Assembly: GCA_003427395.1 (NCBI GenBank) | Contig: BFEA01000295.1 | Coordinates: 336,004 to 400,003 of the forward strand | DNA from: Chara braunii | Taxonomy: Eukaryota > Streptophyta > Charophyceae > Charales > Characeae | Length of the DNA: 64,000 nucleotides | Direction of reading: 5' to 3' | Shown: piece by piece, positions 44,866-56,798 of the stretch | How positions within the stretch are numbered: the first letter of the stretch is position 1 | How the letters are laid out: every line of letters begins with the position of its first letter | Translations under genes and position numbers: made by a program | The notes under the pieces: generated by a model | Told to the model about the DNA's origin: nothing | What the model saw: only the letters and a program-made list of their open reading frames with translations | The model's database searches: none

Positions 44866-46536
44866 CCTTCTACTCCCGTCAGCTCCTGCCCGCCGAGATA
44901 AACTACACCGCTGATAAACGTGAGGTTCTCGCAGTGGTTTATGCCGCTCGGCACTGGCGTCACTACCTGCACGGGACACCGTTTACGGTGCGTACGGACA
45001 ACTCTGTTGTCCAGGCTTTTCTGACAAAACCGAAGCTCACTCCTCGATAGGCTCGCTGGTGGCGCGACCTATCCGAGTTTAGTTTCACCACTGAGCACAT
45101 CAAGGGTGAGACTAATCGGGTCGCAGATGCCTTATCCCGGCGCCCTGACGACGACCAAGAGCAGATCCAGCTCTCTTCTATCTCAGTCACCACCGTCCAC
45201 CACTCGGTGATCGATGAGTTTCGTACTCAGTACCGCCCCTGCCCCGATTATCGTGACATCCACGCGACCCTTCGGAGTGGCAAGACCGTCCCGAACTACT
45301 CTCTTGGGGACAACGGTCTTGTGTACTGGCACGGTTCACAGGGCACCAGAGAGCCCCGTATTTGCGTTCCCTCCATTGGACTGCTACGTGTCCGAGCAGT
45401 AGCCGAGTTCCATGACCAGGGCGCCGCCGGTCATATGGGCTTCCACAAGACGTTGGCTCGTGAGAGCCGCCTGTACGTCTGGCCGAAGTGCAAGGACTTT
45501 GTGAAGGACTACGTCCCAGAGTGTCCCACCTGTCAGGAGGTGAACAGTGTGAACCACCTTCCTTATGGTTTGCTCCAGCCTCTTCCTATCCCTGGGGGTC
45601 GTTGGCAGTCCATCTCGATGGACTCTATCGGTCCCCTTCGTCCTCCGACCCCTCGCGGTCATGATGCTATCCTGGTCGTCGTCGACCGCTTCACGAAGCA
45701 TGCACGCTTTGTTCCGTGCCGCTATGCCATCAGTGCACGTGAGGTCGCCAACATCGTATTTGACCGAGTCTTGCGTGACCACGGCTTACCCCTGAGCATC
45801 ATATCTGACCGTGACCCGCGCTTTACCAATTCTGGCGACGGCTCCACAAGTTGTACGACACTCAGCTCCGCTTCTCCTTGTCTCACCATCCTCAGACTGA
45901 TGGTCAGATCGAGATCACGAACAGGACTCTCGGGGATATTCTCCGAAAGATTGTTCGTGACGACCAGTGGTGGGATCTCCATCTTGCCCATGCGGAGATA
46001 GCCTACAACCACGCCGTCTCACCAGCCACGGGGATGTCGCCTTACTATTGCGACCTCATCTATCACCCTCGTGTTCCCGCGGAGTTCCTCCGACCGTTAC
46101 AGATGCACCCCGACACAAGTTGTCCCGCGCTGGATGACTGGGTTGCGTACATGACGTCGATCATGAAGACCGCACATGAGCACATAGTCGCTTCCCAGAC
46201 TCGCATGGCAGCACGTGCGAACCGATCGAGGATGGATCATCCATTCAAAGTCGGTGATGATGTGTTTATCGACGCCCGCCACTTACAGCTCGAAGCGGAC
46301 ACGCTTCGCAAGTTCGGCGTCGCTTCTTTGGCCCATGCTGCATCCTCCAGATCGTCGGTTCTGATACGGCATCTAGCCCGGTCAGCTTCCGTGTGAAGCT
46401 GCCCAACTACCTACGCCAGGCTTGTGTGCACGATGTCTACCACGTCTCGTTACTGCGTCCTTATTGCAGACCGTCTGAGCATTTCGCTGGACGACCATAC
46501 GAGCGCCATCCACCCATTATGGTGGATGACCACGAG

Positions 46537-46680
46537 GAGTTCCTCGTTTCAGACATCATTGGTCGCCGAGTCACCGACGACAACCCTCCCCACATCGAGT
46601 ATCTCGTACGTTGGAAGGGTTACCCTGATGAGGAGGCTACCTGGGAGCCCCTCGAGCACTTGCAGCACGCTCGCATGCTG
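46537..46680 (+). pseudogene. Chromodomain at the integrase C-terminus
   Basis: EFLVSDIIGRRV, then IEYLVRWKGYPDEEATWEPL: a canonical chromodomain. Of the three aromatic-cage positions that bind methylated histone H3 lysine 9 in HP1, W and Y of the RWKGY motif are kept, and the first is F rather than Y. In chromoviruses this domain steers integration toward heterochromatin. It is intact in its own frame (46393-46875) although the pol frame before it is broken. Confidence 0.9.
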
Positions 46681-46875
46681 GTGCGTGCCTATGACCGTGC
46701 TCGTCGTGCTGGGTTTACTTCTCCTCCTCAGCCCACTGACCCTCCTCCTTCTCCCCCGGCTGAGGAGACCGCTGAAGTCGAGCCTGGTCCATCTGAGGCA
46801 GACCTTCAACAGCAGCCGGATGCTTCTGAGCGTTCACAGCGCACTCGTCGTCGTCCTGCTCGATACGACGATTGA

Positions 46876-48019
46876 CTCTGACTTATATTCCCACGTCTTT
46901 GACTTCTCAGTACCCCATCCACTCCAGTTTTGCTACTTCAGCTCGTCGATTTTGCGGCTCTTCCTCGACGGCATTCCGGACTTCTCATCGTCGACGTCAT
47001 CGGCAGCTTCATGGACTTCGTCATGATTAACTCTGCCTACTTCAGACGTCATCACTTCCTTACCACTTTACCCTGTACAGTACCCTACTTGTGTCGCATG
47101 ATGGTCTCCCTTTAACCGGGTTCCTCTGAGTTGGGCTCTCCCTTGGTATACGCATAGGCATCGGGACCGTAGCGTTGCCCTGGCTTCCCATCTTACGGAT
47201 CTAGCTCCGACTTCCCTCTCTTAGGAGTCATTTGTATAATTCCCCTACCCATCACCTTTCTACCCTCTGCCGGCCCTCACGCCCTAGTTAGGCAGCCCCT
47301 CATGTTTCATCTAGGTGCGCCCGGTATACCAGGCTCCCTTGTTCCCTTGCATGGTCGACCCTCCATAGCGGTCACCCCTTAGTCGAGCTTTACCCGCCCA
47401 GATGGTCTATCTATTAGGGTCATTGGTTCTGTTCGCTACCAGTTCCCTACCCTCATTGAGCCTGACGACATGTATCTCCCTGTTATCTATGTGTGGATGT
47501 CCTTAGGAGTTTTCGACCCCTTGGCTGCATTCGCCACCCTCAGAGACCATCCCGCCCTTTGGTTGCGGCACACTTCTCCTGTGACATATGGTTGTCTTGT
47601 TGTTGCCTGTTGCTCTCAGACTGAGGCTACTGCCTCTGACATTTCTAGGATTTAGTTGTCCTGCTTTTGTTGTTCTTATGACTTATACAGCAGTCAGTTG
47701 TTTCCAGACTGAGGCTACTGCCTCCAACATTTTAGGATCTAATTGTCATTACTTTCTGCTTTCCTAGGACATGTATGCTAGTTAGTTGCTTCTGCTTTCC
47801 TAGGATATGTATGCTAGTTAGTTGCTTCTGCTTTTACTTCGGCTGTTAGCTGTGACATTGCTGTTTTGTGACATTTTCTAACCTAGGTTGCATTGCATGG
47901 ACTCAGCATGGAGCTTGCTCCGCATCCTAGACTACTCAAGTTTTCTTTTCTTTGGTAGAGTTCCGCTTCTTGGCGGAAGCATGTTTTTATCTAGGCGATC
48001 CATCACAGGCCGAGGATCG
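46876..48019 (+). other. Chromovirus 3' untranslated region
   Basis: About 1.1 kb between pol and the 3' LTR with no supported frame. The purine tract next to the LTR (GGCCGAGGATCG, 48009-48019) is short and imperfect as a polypurine tract. A 35-bp repeat (TGCTTTCCTAGGAYATGTAT) occurs at about 47757 and 47791. Confidence 0.6.
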
Positions 48020-48327
48020 TGTAGCGGACCTCTGGTGGGCCTGTGAGACCAGCCCCTTGGCCTGTTCTCACAGGCCTGTGTTTTATTCGGGGCAGTCCAG
48101 TCCAGGCCGGTACCTCTGTCGGTACCAGCCAGTCCGGTCCAGTCCCGTCAGTCCGCTGGGGTATACCCCAGCCATTGTCTGTTTTTCGGATCATTCTACA
48201 CTTGCACGGTTTAGAGTACGTACGTTGGAGACTTGCATGGGAGCTGCGTTGTGCTATCTCGCTCCTCCCTCATCCTCCATCTTCATCACTTTCCCAAGCG
48301 GAGCACCTTCCCGGTGGGTCCGCTACA
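48020..48327 (+). repeat. Chromovirus 3' LTR
   Basis: 308 bp, TGTAGCGGAC to GTCCGCTACA, followed by the CACGG duplication. Confidence 0.95.
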
Positions 48328-48332
48328 CACGG
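48328..48332. repeat. Target site duplication CACGG (right)
   Basis: Matches 30099-30103. Confidence 0.9.
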
Positions 48333-48960
48333 TGGACACTTAGTTCCTTTCCAAGTCTGGTCAGATCTGTGATAGGAGAGCCCCACGGGAACCTTGAACT
48401 ACCTTTGCTTTTGTTAATTGTTGAAGACATGTACCCTACGGGAGTACCGGATCACCCCCCTTAGATGTAGCCTCTAAGTCAATAGAGAAAGTGCACGGCA
48501 CTTTCTCACTACCAATGTCGAAATCAAACAGACATTACACCAATTTGTTATTTTAGTCAGATGAATGACAGGGTAACTTCGCACAGCGAGCACCCCATCA
48601 TCCAGTTTAGTAAGCTCATACAAGCAGTGTGATGACCCTACGAGAACCTCCATCACACGGCTTTATGTTTTAGAACCAAACAAACTAGGTTCCTTTTCGG
48701 TTCTCCTAAGTTCCTTCCTGACATCAGGCAAGATTCTTACTTCAATCATACGTTCATTCACTTCTTTCTGAAAGTTTTACTCCTGAAGGAAACAAGAAGA
48801 CTTTATAGCATACATTCATTCATGCAATATAATAGAGAGTCGTAATTAGTAAGGGATACGGGAAGGAAGCGAATCATGCGTACCTTATAGTTCCATGCCT
48901 CCAGAGTTCCTCCTGAACTCCGGCAGAGCTCCCTCAATCGCCCTTTTTTGTCAGACCGTC
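48333..48960 (-). mobile_element. Long LTR, copy E, part 2
   Basis: Continues the copy-E LTR beyond the chromovirus. Contains further hairpin units, then the conserved module with GGCAGAGCTCCCTCAATCG (48919-48937), which is at 12800-12818 in copy B and in reverse in copies A and D. The 5' limit of the LTR is not resolved. Confidence 0.6.
48430..48660 (-). repeat. Stem-loop array E, part 2
   Basis: The clearest unit is GTGTGATG 48627-48634 with CATCACAC 48651-48658 around ACCCTACGAGAACCTC. Weaker related cores are CCCCACGGGAACC near 48381 and ACCCTACGGGAGTACC near 48432. Confidence 0.7.
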
Positions 48961-49149
48961 TGAACATCCGTCTTTCACAGAGTAGACTTTTACTCTGATA
49001 TGATTTATACCTTTCCAGAGAGTTGTGAAAACCAAGGAAATGAGGGGATTATATTACGGGAGAAATTGAGACGGATGGAGGAGGTAGATGTCATCACACG
49101 GTGACAATGTCTCTCTCCTCTCCACTACTGAGTGGATGGAAGAAAATCT
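48961..49149. other. Unassigned spacer
   Basis: No feature recognised; may be more of the copy-E U3 region. Confidence 0.3.
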
Positions 49150-49229
49150 CTTCTTCTTCTTCTTCTTCTTCTTCTTCCTCCTCTTCTTCTTTCTCTTCTT
49201 CTTCTCTTTTTTCTTCCTCTTCTTCTTCC

Positions 49230-49265
<36 letters not shown>

Positions 49266-49382
49266 TCTTTCTCTTCTCCTCTTCTTCATTAGTCTCCTTC
49301 CTCTTCCTTTTCTCCTTCTTCTTTTTGTTCTTCCTCTTCCTCTTCCCCTTCTTCTCTTTGTTCTTTATCTTCTTCTTTTTTT
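49150..49382. repeat. (CTT/CCT)n polypyrimidine microsatellite
   Basis: About 230 bp of nearly pure C/T with CTT as the main unit. The Ser-, Leu- and Phe-rich frames read across it are artefacts. Confidence 0.95.
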
Positions 49383-49389
49383 GGGATAA

Positions 49390-50035
49390 TCAAACTCTTG
49401 TTTTTCATCCACATACTAGTAGGGAGTGATACGATTCTTCTAGGAATGATCTCATGTTAATTGCTTGTGTTTTGGGTTATTTACACCCGTGATTTTCACT
49501 CATACACTAGTAGGTAGTGTAGCGCAACACCCATGGATGCTTCGGGATGTAATCTTGGTGATGAGAGCTCCTCAAACTTGTGTTTTTCACTCATACACTA
49601 ATAGGTGGTATAGTGCAACACTCATGGATGTTTTAGGATGTAATCTTGGTGATTAGAGCTTCTCAAACTTGTGTTTTTCACTCATACACTAGTGGGTGGT
49701 ATAGTGCAACACTCATGGATGCTTCGGGATGTAACCTTGGTGATTAGAGCTCTTTAAACTTGTGTTTTTCACTCACACACTAGTAGGTGGTACAGCGCAA
49801 CACTCAAGGGTGATTCAGGATGCAATCTTGGTGATTAGAGCTCCTCAAACTTGTGTCTTTCACTCATACACTAGTAGGTAGAGTAGCGGATCACTCATGG
49901 ATGTTTCGGTAAACTTTCCCCTTTGTCTGATCAGTCCAAACTCTTGTTTTGCACTCATCTGTTGATTGGTAGAGTAACGGATCACTCATGGATGTTTCGG
50001 TAAATTTTCCCCTTGGCCGGATCTATCCAATCTGT
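49390..50035. repeat. Seven tandem units of about 75-95 bp
   Basis: Each unit contains CTTGTGTTTTTCACTCATAC, ACTAGTAGGTGGTATAG and CACTCATGGATGCTTCGG. The last two are shorter and more diverged. Confidence 0.85.
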
Positions 50036-50039
50036 TGTG

Positions 50040-50348
50040 GAATGTGCCCTGCAAGGTGACATGTGTGTGTGTGTGTGTGTGTGTCTGTTTGTGTGTGCTG
50101 CAGTTCCGTTAGTTCAGTTCAGTCCCTTTTCACCTTTGCTGTAATCGGTGCCCTTCCAAGTGACATGTGGTGTGTGTGTGTGTGTGTGTTGCAGCTCCGT
50201 TAGTTCAGTTCAGTCCCATCCCACCTTTGCTGTAACCGGTGCCTTTCGAAGTGACATGTGGTGTGTGTGCGTGTGTGTGCTGCAGTTCCGTTAGTTCAGT
50301 TCAGTCCCATCTCACCTTGGTTGTAACCAGTGACTTTCCAAGTGACAT

Positions 50349-50388
<40 letters not shown>

Positions 50389-50548
50389 CAGTTCCGTTAG
50401 TTCAAGTCCAGTCCCTTCCCACCTTTGCTGTAACCGGTGTCTTTCCAAGTGACATGTGGTCTGTGTGTGTGTGTGTGCTGCAGTTCCATTAGTTCGGTTC
50501 AGTCCTATCTCACCTTTGTTGTAACCAGTGCCCTTCCAAGTGACATGT

Positions 50549-50592
<44 letters not shown>

Positions 50593-51063
50593 AACAGTTC
50601 CGTTAGTTCAGTTCAGTCTCTTCTCACCTTTGCAGTAACCGGTGCCTTTCCAAGTGACATATGGTGTGTGTGTGTCTGTGTGTGTGCTGCAGTTCCGTTA
50701 GTTCAGTTCAGTCCCTTCTCACCTTTGCTGTAACCGGTGCCTTTCCAAGTGACATGTGTGTGTGTGTATGTGTGTGTGTGTGTGCTGCAGTTCCGTTCGT
50801 TCAAGTTTAGTCTCTTCACACCTTTGTTGTAACCGGTGCCTTTCCAAGTGACATGTGGTGTGTGTGTGTGTGTGTGTGTGCTGCAGTTCCGTTAGTTCAG
50901 TTCAGTCTCATCTCACCTTTGTTGTAACTAGCGTTTTTCCAAGTGGCATGAGCGTGTTTGTGTGTGTGTGCTGCAGTTCCGTTAGTTCAGTTCAGACCAC
51001 TCTCACCTTTGTTGTAACCGGTGCTTTGAAGTAATATATGGTGTGTGTGTGTGTGTGTGTGTG
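50040..51063. repeat. Tandem units of about 90-120 bp with embedded (GT)n
   Basis: About ten units, each GCAGTTCCGTTAGTTCAGTT, then CACCTTTGCTGTAACCGGTG, CCTTTCCAAGTGACATGTG and a (GT)n tract of different length per unit. Unit length varies mainly because the GT tract varies. Confidence 0.9.
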
Positions 51064-52038
51064 ATTTCCTCGCTCGTGCTTCCCTTTCCGCTAGTCCTCT
51101 TACCCGAGGTGCGGGTCGGGGCTTCAATCTTGATGACACCTAGTGCCTATAACAAGTATGGGGTGCATTCATTGTCTAATTTTCATTGCTGAATAAACTG
51201 TCGTTCTTCTCTCCCTGCTCTAAGAGTGGGTACCGCTTGAACTTACCCCCCCCCCCCCCCGTGTTCTATTCGAACATGGTAGGTAGGAGGTTCAAACGGC
51301 TGATGTTCTCTAGTATTTTGAAGGGTTGTTGTGCTTTTCCTCTGCTGATAGCTGTAGGACCGCGGTCCTGGCGAAACCTGGCCAGCATAGACTGCTGACC
51401 CAAGGAAAAGATAGGGTAACCACCACCGTTGCGAGAATCATGCGAAGACCGCAATCGGGTGGGATGCGGCCGACGGCACGTCGGCAAAAGCACTATAGGA
51501 AAACTTGGAATGGGGTTTGAGAGTGTTCGGACCTCATGTTCTGGGTAAGAATAGATGGCCTGCAGACCCATCGGGCCATCAGACTCCGTTTTCTGAAAAA
51601 ATCAGAAAACGGACTTCCACCGAACAGTTCGCCCGGAGCCGGCGGACGCCCGAAATGGGCAACTTGGCCCAAACGACGTCAGAACGACGTCAAATTTTGT
51701 GGAGGCCCTTCCTATGAAACAGCGAGAGGGCCCACCAAATTTGGTGTCAGTCTGATAGCGTTTGGGGCAGGTAACGCAGGGCTGAGCACACTGAATTTTC
51801 ACCCCGTCGAGAAAAACAGCAAAAGCGGTAAGTTACCGCAAACAGCAGAATCTGCGGGATCTGCAGGTTCCGGCCAACTGTGTCTGCTGCATCTGTGTGT
51901 TTTCTGCATCTTAACTGTGGACTGAGCACTGTGGGAACTGTTTTTGCCTCCGGGACTAAGGGGTACGGCGGGCAATGAACCCGACCGCTCGGGTAGGGGG
52001 CAACGCGGGGCGGAGGGTCACTTTGCACCCCGTCACCC
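51064..52038. other. Unassigned region with short hairpin
   Basis: A 15-C run at 51246-51260 is followed by GTGTTCTATTCGAAC, half of the LTR ATAGAGCAC hairpin motif. A perfect 11-bp hairpin, CCGTTTTCTGA 51586-51596 and TCAGAAAACGG 51602-51612 with a 5-A loop, follows. GC-rich DNA to 52038 gives only short frames. Confidence 0.4.
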
Positions 52039-53305
52039 CTTCGCCGTCACCTACACCCATCCACCATAGCCAACCTTCACTTATCCTCTTCCACCTCCAT
52101 CACCTACACCCATCCACCATAGCCAACCTTCACTTACCCTTTTCCACCTCCATCACCTACGCCCATCCACCATAGCCAACAATCACTTACCCTCTTCCAC
52201 CTCCATCACCTACACCCATCCACCATAGCCAACCTTCACTTACCCCCTTCCACCTCCATCACCTTCACCCATCCACCATAGCCAACCTTCACTTACCCTC
52301 TTTCACCTCCATCACCTACACCCATCCACCATAGCCAACCTTCANNNNNNNNNNNNNNNNNNNNNNNNNNNNNNNNNNNNNNNNNNNNNNNNNNNNNNNN
52401 NNNNNNNNNNNNNNNNNNNNNNNNNNNNNNNNNNNNNNNNNNNNNNNNNNNNNNNNNNNNNNNNNNNNNNNNNNNNNNNNNNNNNNNNNNNNNNNNNNNN
52501 NNNNNNNNNNNNNNNNNNNNNNNNNNNNNNNNNNNNNNNNNNNNNNNNNNNNNNNNNNNNNNNNNNNNNNNNNNNNNNNNNNNNNNNNNNNNNNNNNNNN
52601 NNNNNNNNNNNNNNNNNNNNNNNNNNNNNNNNNNNNNNNNNNNNNNNNNNNNNNNNNNNNNNNNNNNNNNNNNNNNNNNNNNNNNNNNNNNNNNNNNNNN
52701 NNNNNNNNNNNNNNNNNNNNNNNNNNNNNNNNNNNNNNNNNNNNNNNNNNNNNNNNNNNNNNNNNNNNNNNNNNNNNNNNNNNNNNNNNNNNNNNNNNNN
52801 NNNNNNNNNNNNNNNNNNNNNNNNNNNNNNNNNNNNNNNNNNNNNNNNNNNNNNNNNNNNNNNNNNNNNNNNNNNNNNNNNNNNNNNNNNNNNNNNNNNN
52901 NNNNNNNNNNNNNNNNNNNNNNNNNNNNNNNNNNNNNNNNNNNNNNNNNNNNNNNNNNNNNNNNNNNNNNNNNNNNNNNNNNNNNNNNNNNNNNNNNNNN
53001 NNNNNNNNNNNNNNNNNNNTCTTCCACCTCCATCACCTACACCCATCCACCATAGCCAACCTTTACTTACCCTCTTCCACCTCCATCACCTACGCCTATC
53101 CACCATAGCCGACCTTCACTTACCCCCTTCCACCTCCATCACCTACACCACCCATCCACCATAGCCAACCTTCACTTACGCTCTTCCACCTCCCTCACCT
53201 ACACCCATCCACCATAGCCAACCTTCACTTGCCCTCTTCCACCTCCATCACTACCCCCATCCACCATAGCCAACCTTCACTTACCTTCTTCCACCTCCAT
53301 CGCCC
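52039..53305. repeat. 53-bp satellite
   Basis: Head-to-tail 53-bp units containing CCATCCACCATAGCCAACCT and CTTCCACCTCCATCACCTAC, highly alike, on both sides of the N gap. The period is not a multiple of three, so frames here are not genes. Confidence 0.95.
52345..53019. other. Assembly gap (675 N)
   Basis: Run of N inside the 53-bp satellite; real length uncertain. Confidence 0.99.
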
Positions 53306-53408
53306 TCATTCGTTCAAGGGACGTAGGGGGTCCCAAGGGGCGCAAGGGATCTTAGGTAGGGTCGGTTAAGATAAGTCAAGGAGCAAGGTCGATTAGGACG
53401 GAAGGAGT

Positions 53409-53411
<3 letters not shown>

Positions 53412-53485
<74 letters not shown>
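53412..53485. repeat. (TC)n microsatellite
   Basis: About 37 TC dinucleotides. Confidence 0.95.
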
Positions 53486-53487
<2 letters not shown>

Positions 53488-55628
53488 CCCCCTATGCGTC
53501 TAACCCTTACCCTTCTCACCCCTTCCCCTCCATGGCATGTGACTAACCTCTTCCCTCACCTGTTACATTGCCAGGGAACGAACAGCAAAGAACTTGATCC
53601 TCACTTGGTGGAAAGCGAGGGCAAAGGGAGGGTTGCCGGTCCCTTGTGCCGCCAAGAAGGAGAAAGTACCGGACTTTTATAAGCATCTGGGGGAAGCAGA
53701 AGAGAGTGCTGTTTTTGTAACAAGGTCAGTTTGACTCAACCACCTTCCCCGATTGCATGACTAAGGTGAAGGCACGACCTGCTTGAGTGAAGGGAAAGAT
53801 AACCAAAGGATCATCAAATGCAAAGGAAACTTAGGCTTGTGGGAGGGGCGATGTGTTGACCCCAACGGGGATTGTACTTGGCTTTTGCTTTGTGTGGTCT
53901 TGCGCAGTTGAGTAGCCTAGGGTGATCTGAACGGGACCGCGTCCGCCAATTACGGGCGGGAATAGGGAAAGCGACGAGGGAAGGACTTAGACCTCGCTTA
54001 AACTATGAATGGAGGATGGGTTGGATGGTTGGATGCTTGGATGAGTGGTAGACGCCTGGATGTGGCTTGTGTGACGATTGAATGCAATGACTCTCTTGAA
54101 TGCAATGCAAGCCCGGAAGGACTAAGGGCAGTCTTGGATAGGTGCATGCAATGCTAATGGCTCGAGCAAAAAAAAAATTATAGCGGCTAGGGGTCCGGGC
54201 GATGCCACCCCACCCCGAGGATGCCGTAGGGGTTGTCTTGAGCCACTGTACTTAGCGAAAAGGTGTGTGGCCCAATGGATGACGCTTGGCGTACACACGG
54301 AAGAAGACGAATTTCCAATAAACTCCCTGGATTGCCTGCGTATTGGAAGGAGCAATTGCCTGATCATACTTAATTGAATCGAGAAAACGCCACGAGTGAC
54401 CAAAGAACTACCATCTATCGCGAGAGCGGAGCTACATCCCCCAATGTAAAACCCTCTCGCAAATGACCCACCCCATCCATCTGATAGTACTAGGTGGGGG
54501 TGCCCCTGGGTCGAACGACCCGCGCCCTGAGCGTGAGCGTGGGCGGGTCGCGCCAAATGAGACCCGCAGTGGGGTCGACCAAGGCTCGAAAGTCCTCCAG
54601 GGTGTGGCCCCTACAACGGGTAGCAGGCCGAGGAAGGAAGCCCGTTGCTATACCCGACGTCAAAAATTCGGGTATGTCAAAGGGTTGTTGTCGTACTCCC
54701 ACTAAGTAGGGCCTTCGCTGATGTTATCAGCAGTAAACTGTTTTTTTTTTTTTTTTTTTTTTTTTTTTCCGTCTTTTAGGCACTACTAATTTCCCCTCTG
54801 ATAAACTGCTGCAGCTAGGCTTTATTGTCTTCACAGCGGACTGTGTATGTTGGTACCAGGTCTGATGAGTCGTGTTCTGATGAGTTGTAAGCCTGTTGTT
54901 GCTCCGGGTCGCACCAACGGTGGTGCCACTAATTTGGGCTACCACATCATACAGATCGCGGTATTTCCTGAACCAGTTGCTGTGTCACTCAAACCATGAT
55001 GCCGAAGCTGGCCTTTAAGCTGCTACGACCCTTGTCACGTTGTCGCGGCTGCTCTTCGACCATATGATAGTAGTTAGTATATCCCATTTCGAAATAGTGA
55101 TGTTGCCGGTCTCCCGGCAGTGCCTGTGAACTCAAGGTGCGGCTGCCTTGGCAGCAGCAAGTTCTTATCATATAGTCAGATACTGACTGCCGTATCCCCA
55201 GGGGTCACTTTTGATGTACTATCGATTGCTGTAACAGCGTGCGACGGTACAGTTGTTCCGGATTCGGGTGGCACTGCGGTTGGCTATAGGGGAGAGGTTG
55301 TTGCCGGTTCAGACCAAAAGAGTTGTTGTTAGAATGGGGTAACGATATTTATTATTACTGATGACGTGTGAGGAAGTTCTGTAGTTGCTGGGCTCGGGAC
55401 TGCACATTTATGACACTCAGTTTCGCTTGTTGAGAGTACTATACTGTGCCGTGTGTACTGTTGTTCGGTAGGCTCGAATTATATAGACATTCAGTATTGT
55501 TGAATCTGTATTGGGTGATGTAGTGGCGTATTAGGCTTTGAGTTGTGTTGTTGCTGTGGTATCGGGCTGTTGCATATGGATGGTACGCACGGTACTGTGT
55601 TGAGCACCGCTGTCCTTCACCCACGCCT
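53486..55628. other. Unassigned region
   Basis: No gene supported. A 28-T run lies at 54741-54768. GGGTCGAACGACCC (about 54509-54522) is a short inverted repeat. From about 54800 the DNA becomes TGTTGCTG-rich like the U3-side of the LTR copies, so the start of LTR copy D may lie here. Confidence 0.35.
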
Positions 55629-56770
55629 CGAATAGAGCACGGAGGTGTGTACTATTCGAACGCAGCCTTCTGGGCAACGTAACAGCGATTCGGTCCGGGG
55701 TAAGGCAAGACAACAGCGTGGCTTGAAGAGTGATCCGGTTTCGCAAGAGGCCTGCTGCTGTCATCGCTGTACCTTGCCCTGCGGTATTCCCACCATCGGG
55801 TCGCTGTATAACTTGTTGTAGACGCGCGTAGATGTGGGTTCAAAGGGGTGGTGTGTTTTTTTGCCTACTAACTATAGCGGACGTGGTGACTTGGAAGGTT
55901 GCTAGACAACGGCTTGAGACTGCTGTCGAACGCAGGGCTGCTGATGTTGCGTTTGCGAGTTGGCAGCGATCCGCAGTCATACAAGAAGGGCACTGTTTTT
56001 TTCCAGATCGTGGAACTGCTGCTATTGGCAGTTACGGTTGAGGTGATTGTTAGTTACTCTGCGGTTGTAAGTAAGCGCTACGGCGAGCCGTCGGACTGCA
56101 GTACGATGATATTGTTGGGCTGGTGAAGTAGGACTGTTGTCGCTGTATGAGGCACTATGCGGGACACTGTCCTTGCGGTACACCACTGCTGAGCAGGGCG
56201 TTGCTCCTCGTGGTGCGTAGCAGCGACATTGGCCTGAGGGAGGATGCTGTGAGAGGAGAGGTTGACTGGGGACGTCTGCAGAGTTTTACTGTTGTGACAA
56301 GGAAGGGTGTCAGGGAGCTGTGTTCCAACTAAAACAGGCATGTTTTAAGGCAGTATCGGCGCACCCTCCCCTCCGTGTCAATTGCTGTGCAGAGTTTGAG
56401 CAGCTCCAATTGAGTTCTGTGGCCGAGATACTGTGGTAGCTGGCCACCGAATTATCGTGATAGGTTGCAGGGCCATCAACTACTGTTGTGACTGCCGTGC
56501 ATCCAAGGTACTAAGGTTTCAGCGCCCATCCAGTACTACTAACTGAGGCTTCTACTGTCAAGGTTGTTGTTATAAGCGGGAGGTCGCTGTGCTACTAGAG
56601 GTCAGGAATTGATATGGCTATTTGAGTTGCTACAGCAGCCCCTCCCTGCGTACGGCTGCTGCGTGTTGTGGAACTGATTACTGAGCATTGTTGCCCTGGG
56701 TTGCTGCAACACTCATCTGCTATGCACGCTGCTGTTTGGCCCAGGGTTGTGGAACTCTAGCTTGCGCTTA

Positions 56771-56798
56771 GAATAGAGCACGAGAGTATGCTCTATTC
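56771..56798. repeat. LTR hairpin GAATAGAGCA / TGCTCTATTC (copy D)
   Basis: Perfect 10-bp arms 56771-56780 and 56789-56798, 8-nt loop. A related, shorter one (CGAATAG/CTATTCG) is at 55629-55658. Confidence 0.75.

Larger units (their letters stand above)
42528..46875 (+). pseudogene. pol: Chromovirus pol: protease, reverse transcriptase, RNase H, integrase, chromodomain
   Basis: Domains in order: aspartic protease with DSG at 42938-42946; reverse transcriptase (about 43620-44545) with the YLDD catalytic box at 44197-44208; RNase H (about 44590-45150) with TTDASD, a RTDNS motif and a DALSR end; integrase with an HHCC finger (about 45410-45540) and catalytic D 45621-45623, D 45807-45809, E 45911-45913; chromodomain 46537-46680. 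Breaks: frame change about 42895, TGA about 43400, frameshift about 43885, TAA 43945-43947, TAG 44542-44544, frame change between 44690 and 44870, TAG 45048-45050, frameshift about 45830-45850, frameshift about 46310-46390. The protein would process itself, copy RNA into DNA and insert it. Confidence 0.9.
30104..48327 (+). mobile_element. Chromovirus (Ty3/gypsy LTR retrotransposon), 18.2 kb, decayed
   Basis: Complete by structure: two 308-bp LTRs with 10-bp inverted termini (TGTAGCGGAC...GTCCGCTACA), CACGG target duplications, an initiator-Met tRNA primer site, gag with CCHC knuckle, protease, reverse transcriptase, RNase H, integrase and a C-terminal chromodomain in the Ty3 order. By hand count the LTRs differ at about 25 of 308 positions, so the insertion is not recent. 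gag and pol carry several stops and frameshifts, and no functional product is expected. The extra length comes from a tandemly amplified leader (30412-40850). It inserted into the hairpin array of LTR copy E. Confidence 0.95.

Noticed and set aside
49088-49429. Phe-rich 113-codon frame
   Set aside because: CTT microsatellite.
51205-51250. Start of a 28S rRNA (GGGTACCGCTTGAACTTA resembles the conserved 5' end)
   Set aside because: Similarity is limited to about 18 bases and the following sequence is a C-run.
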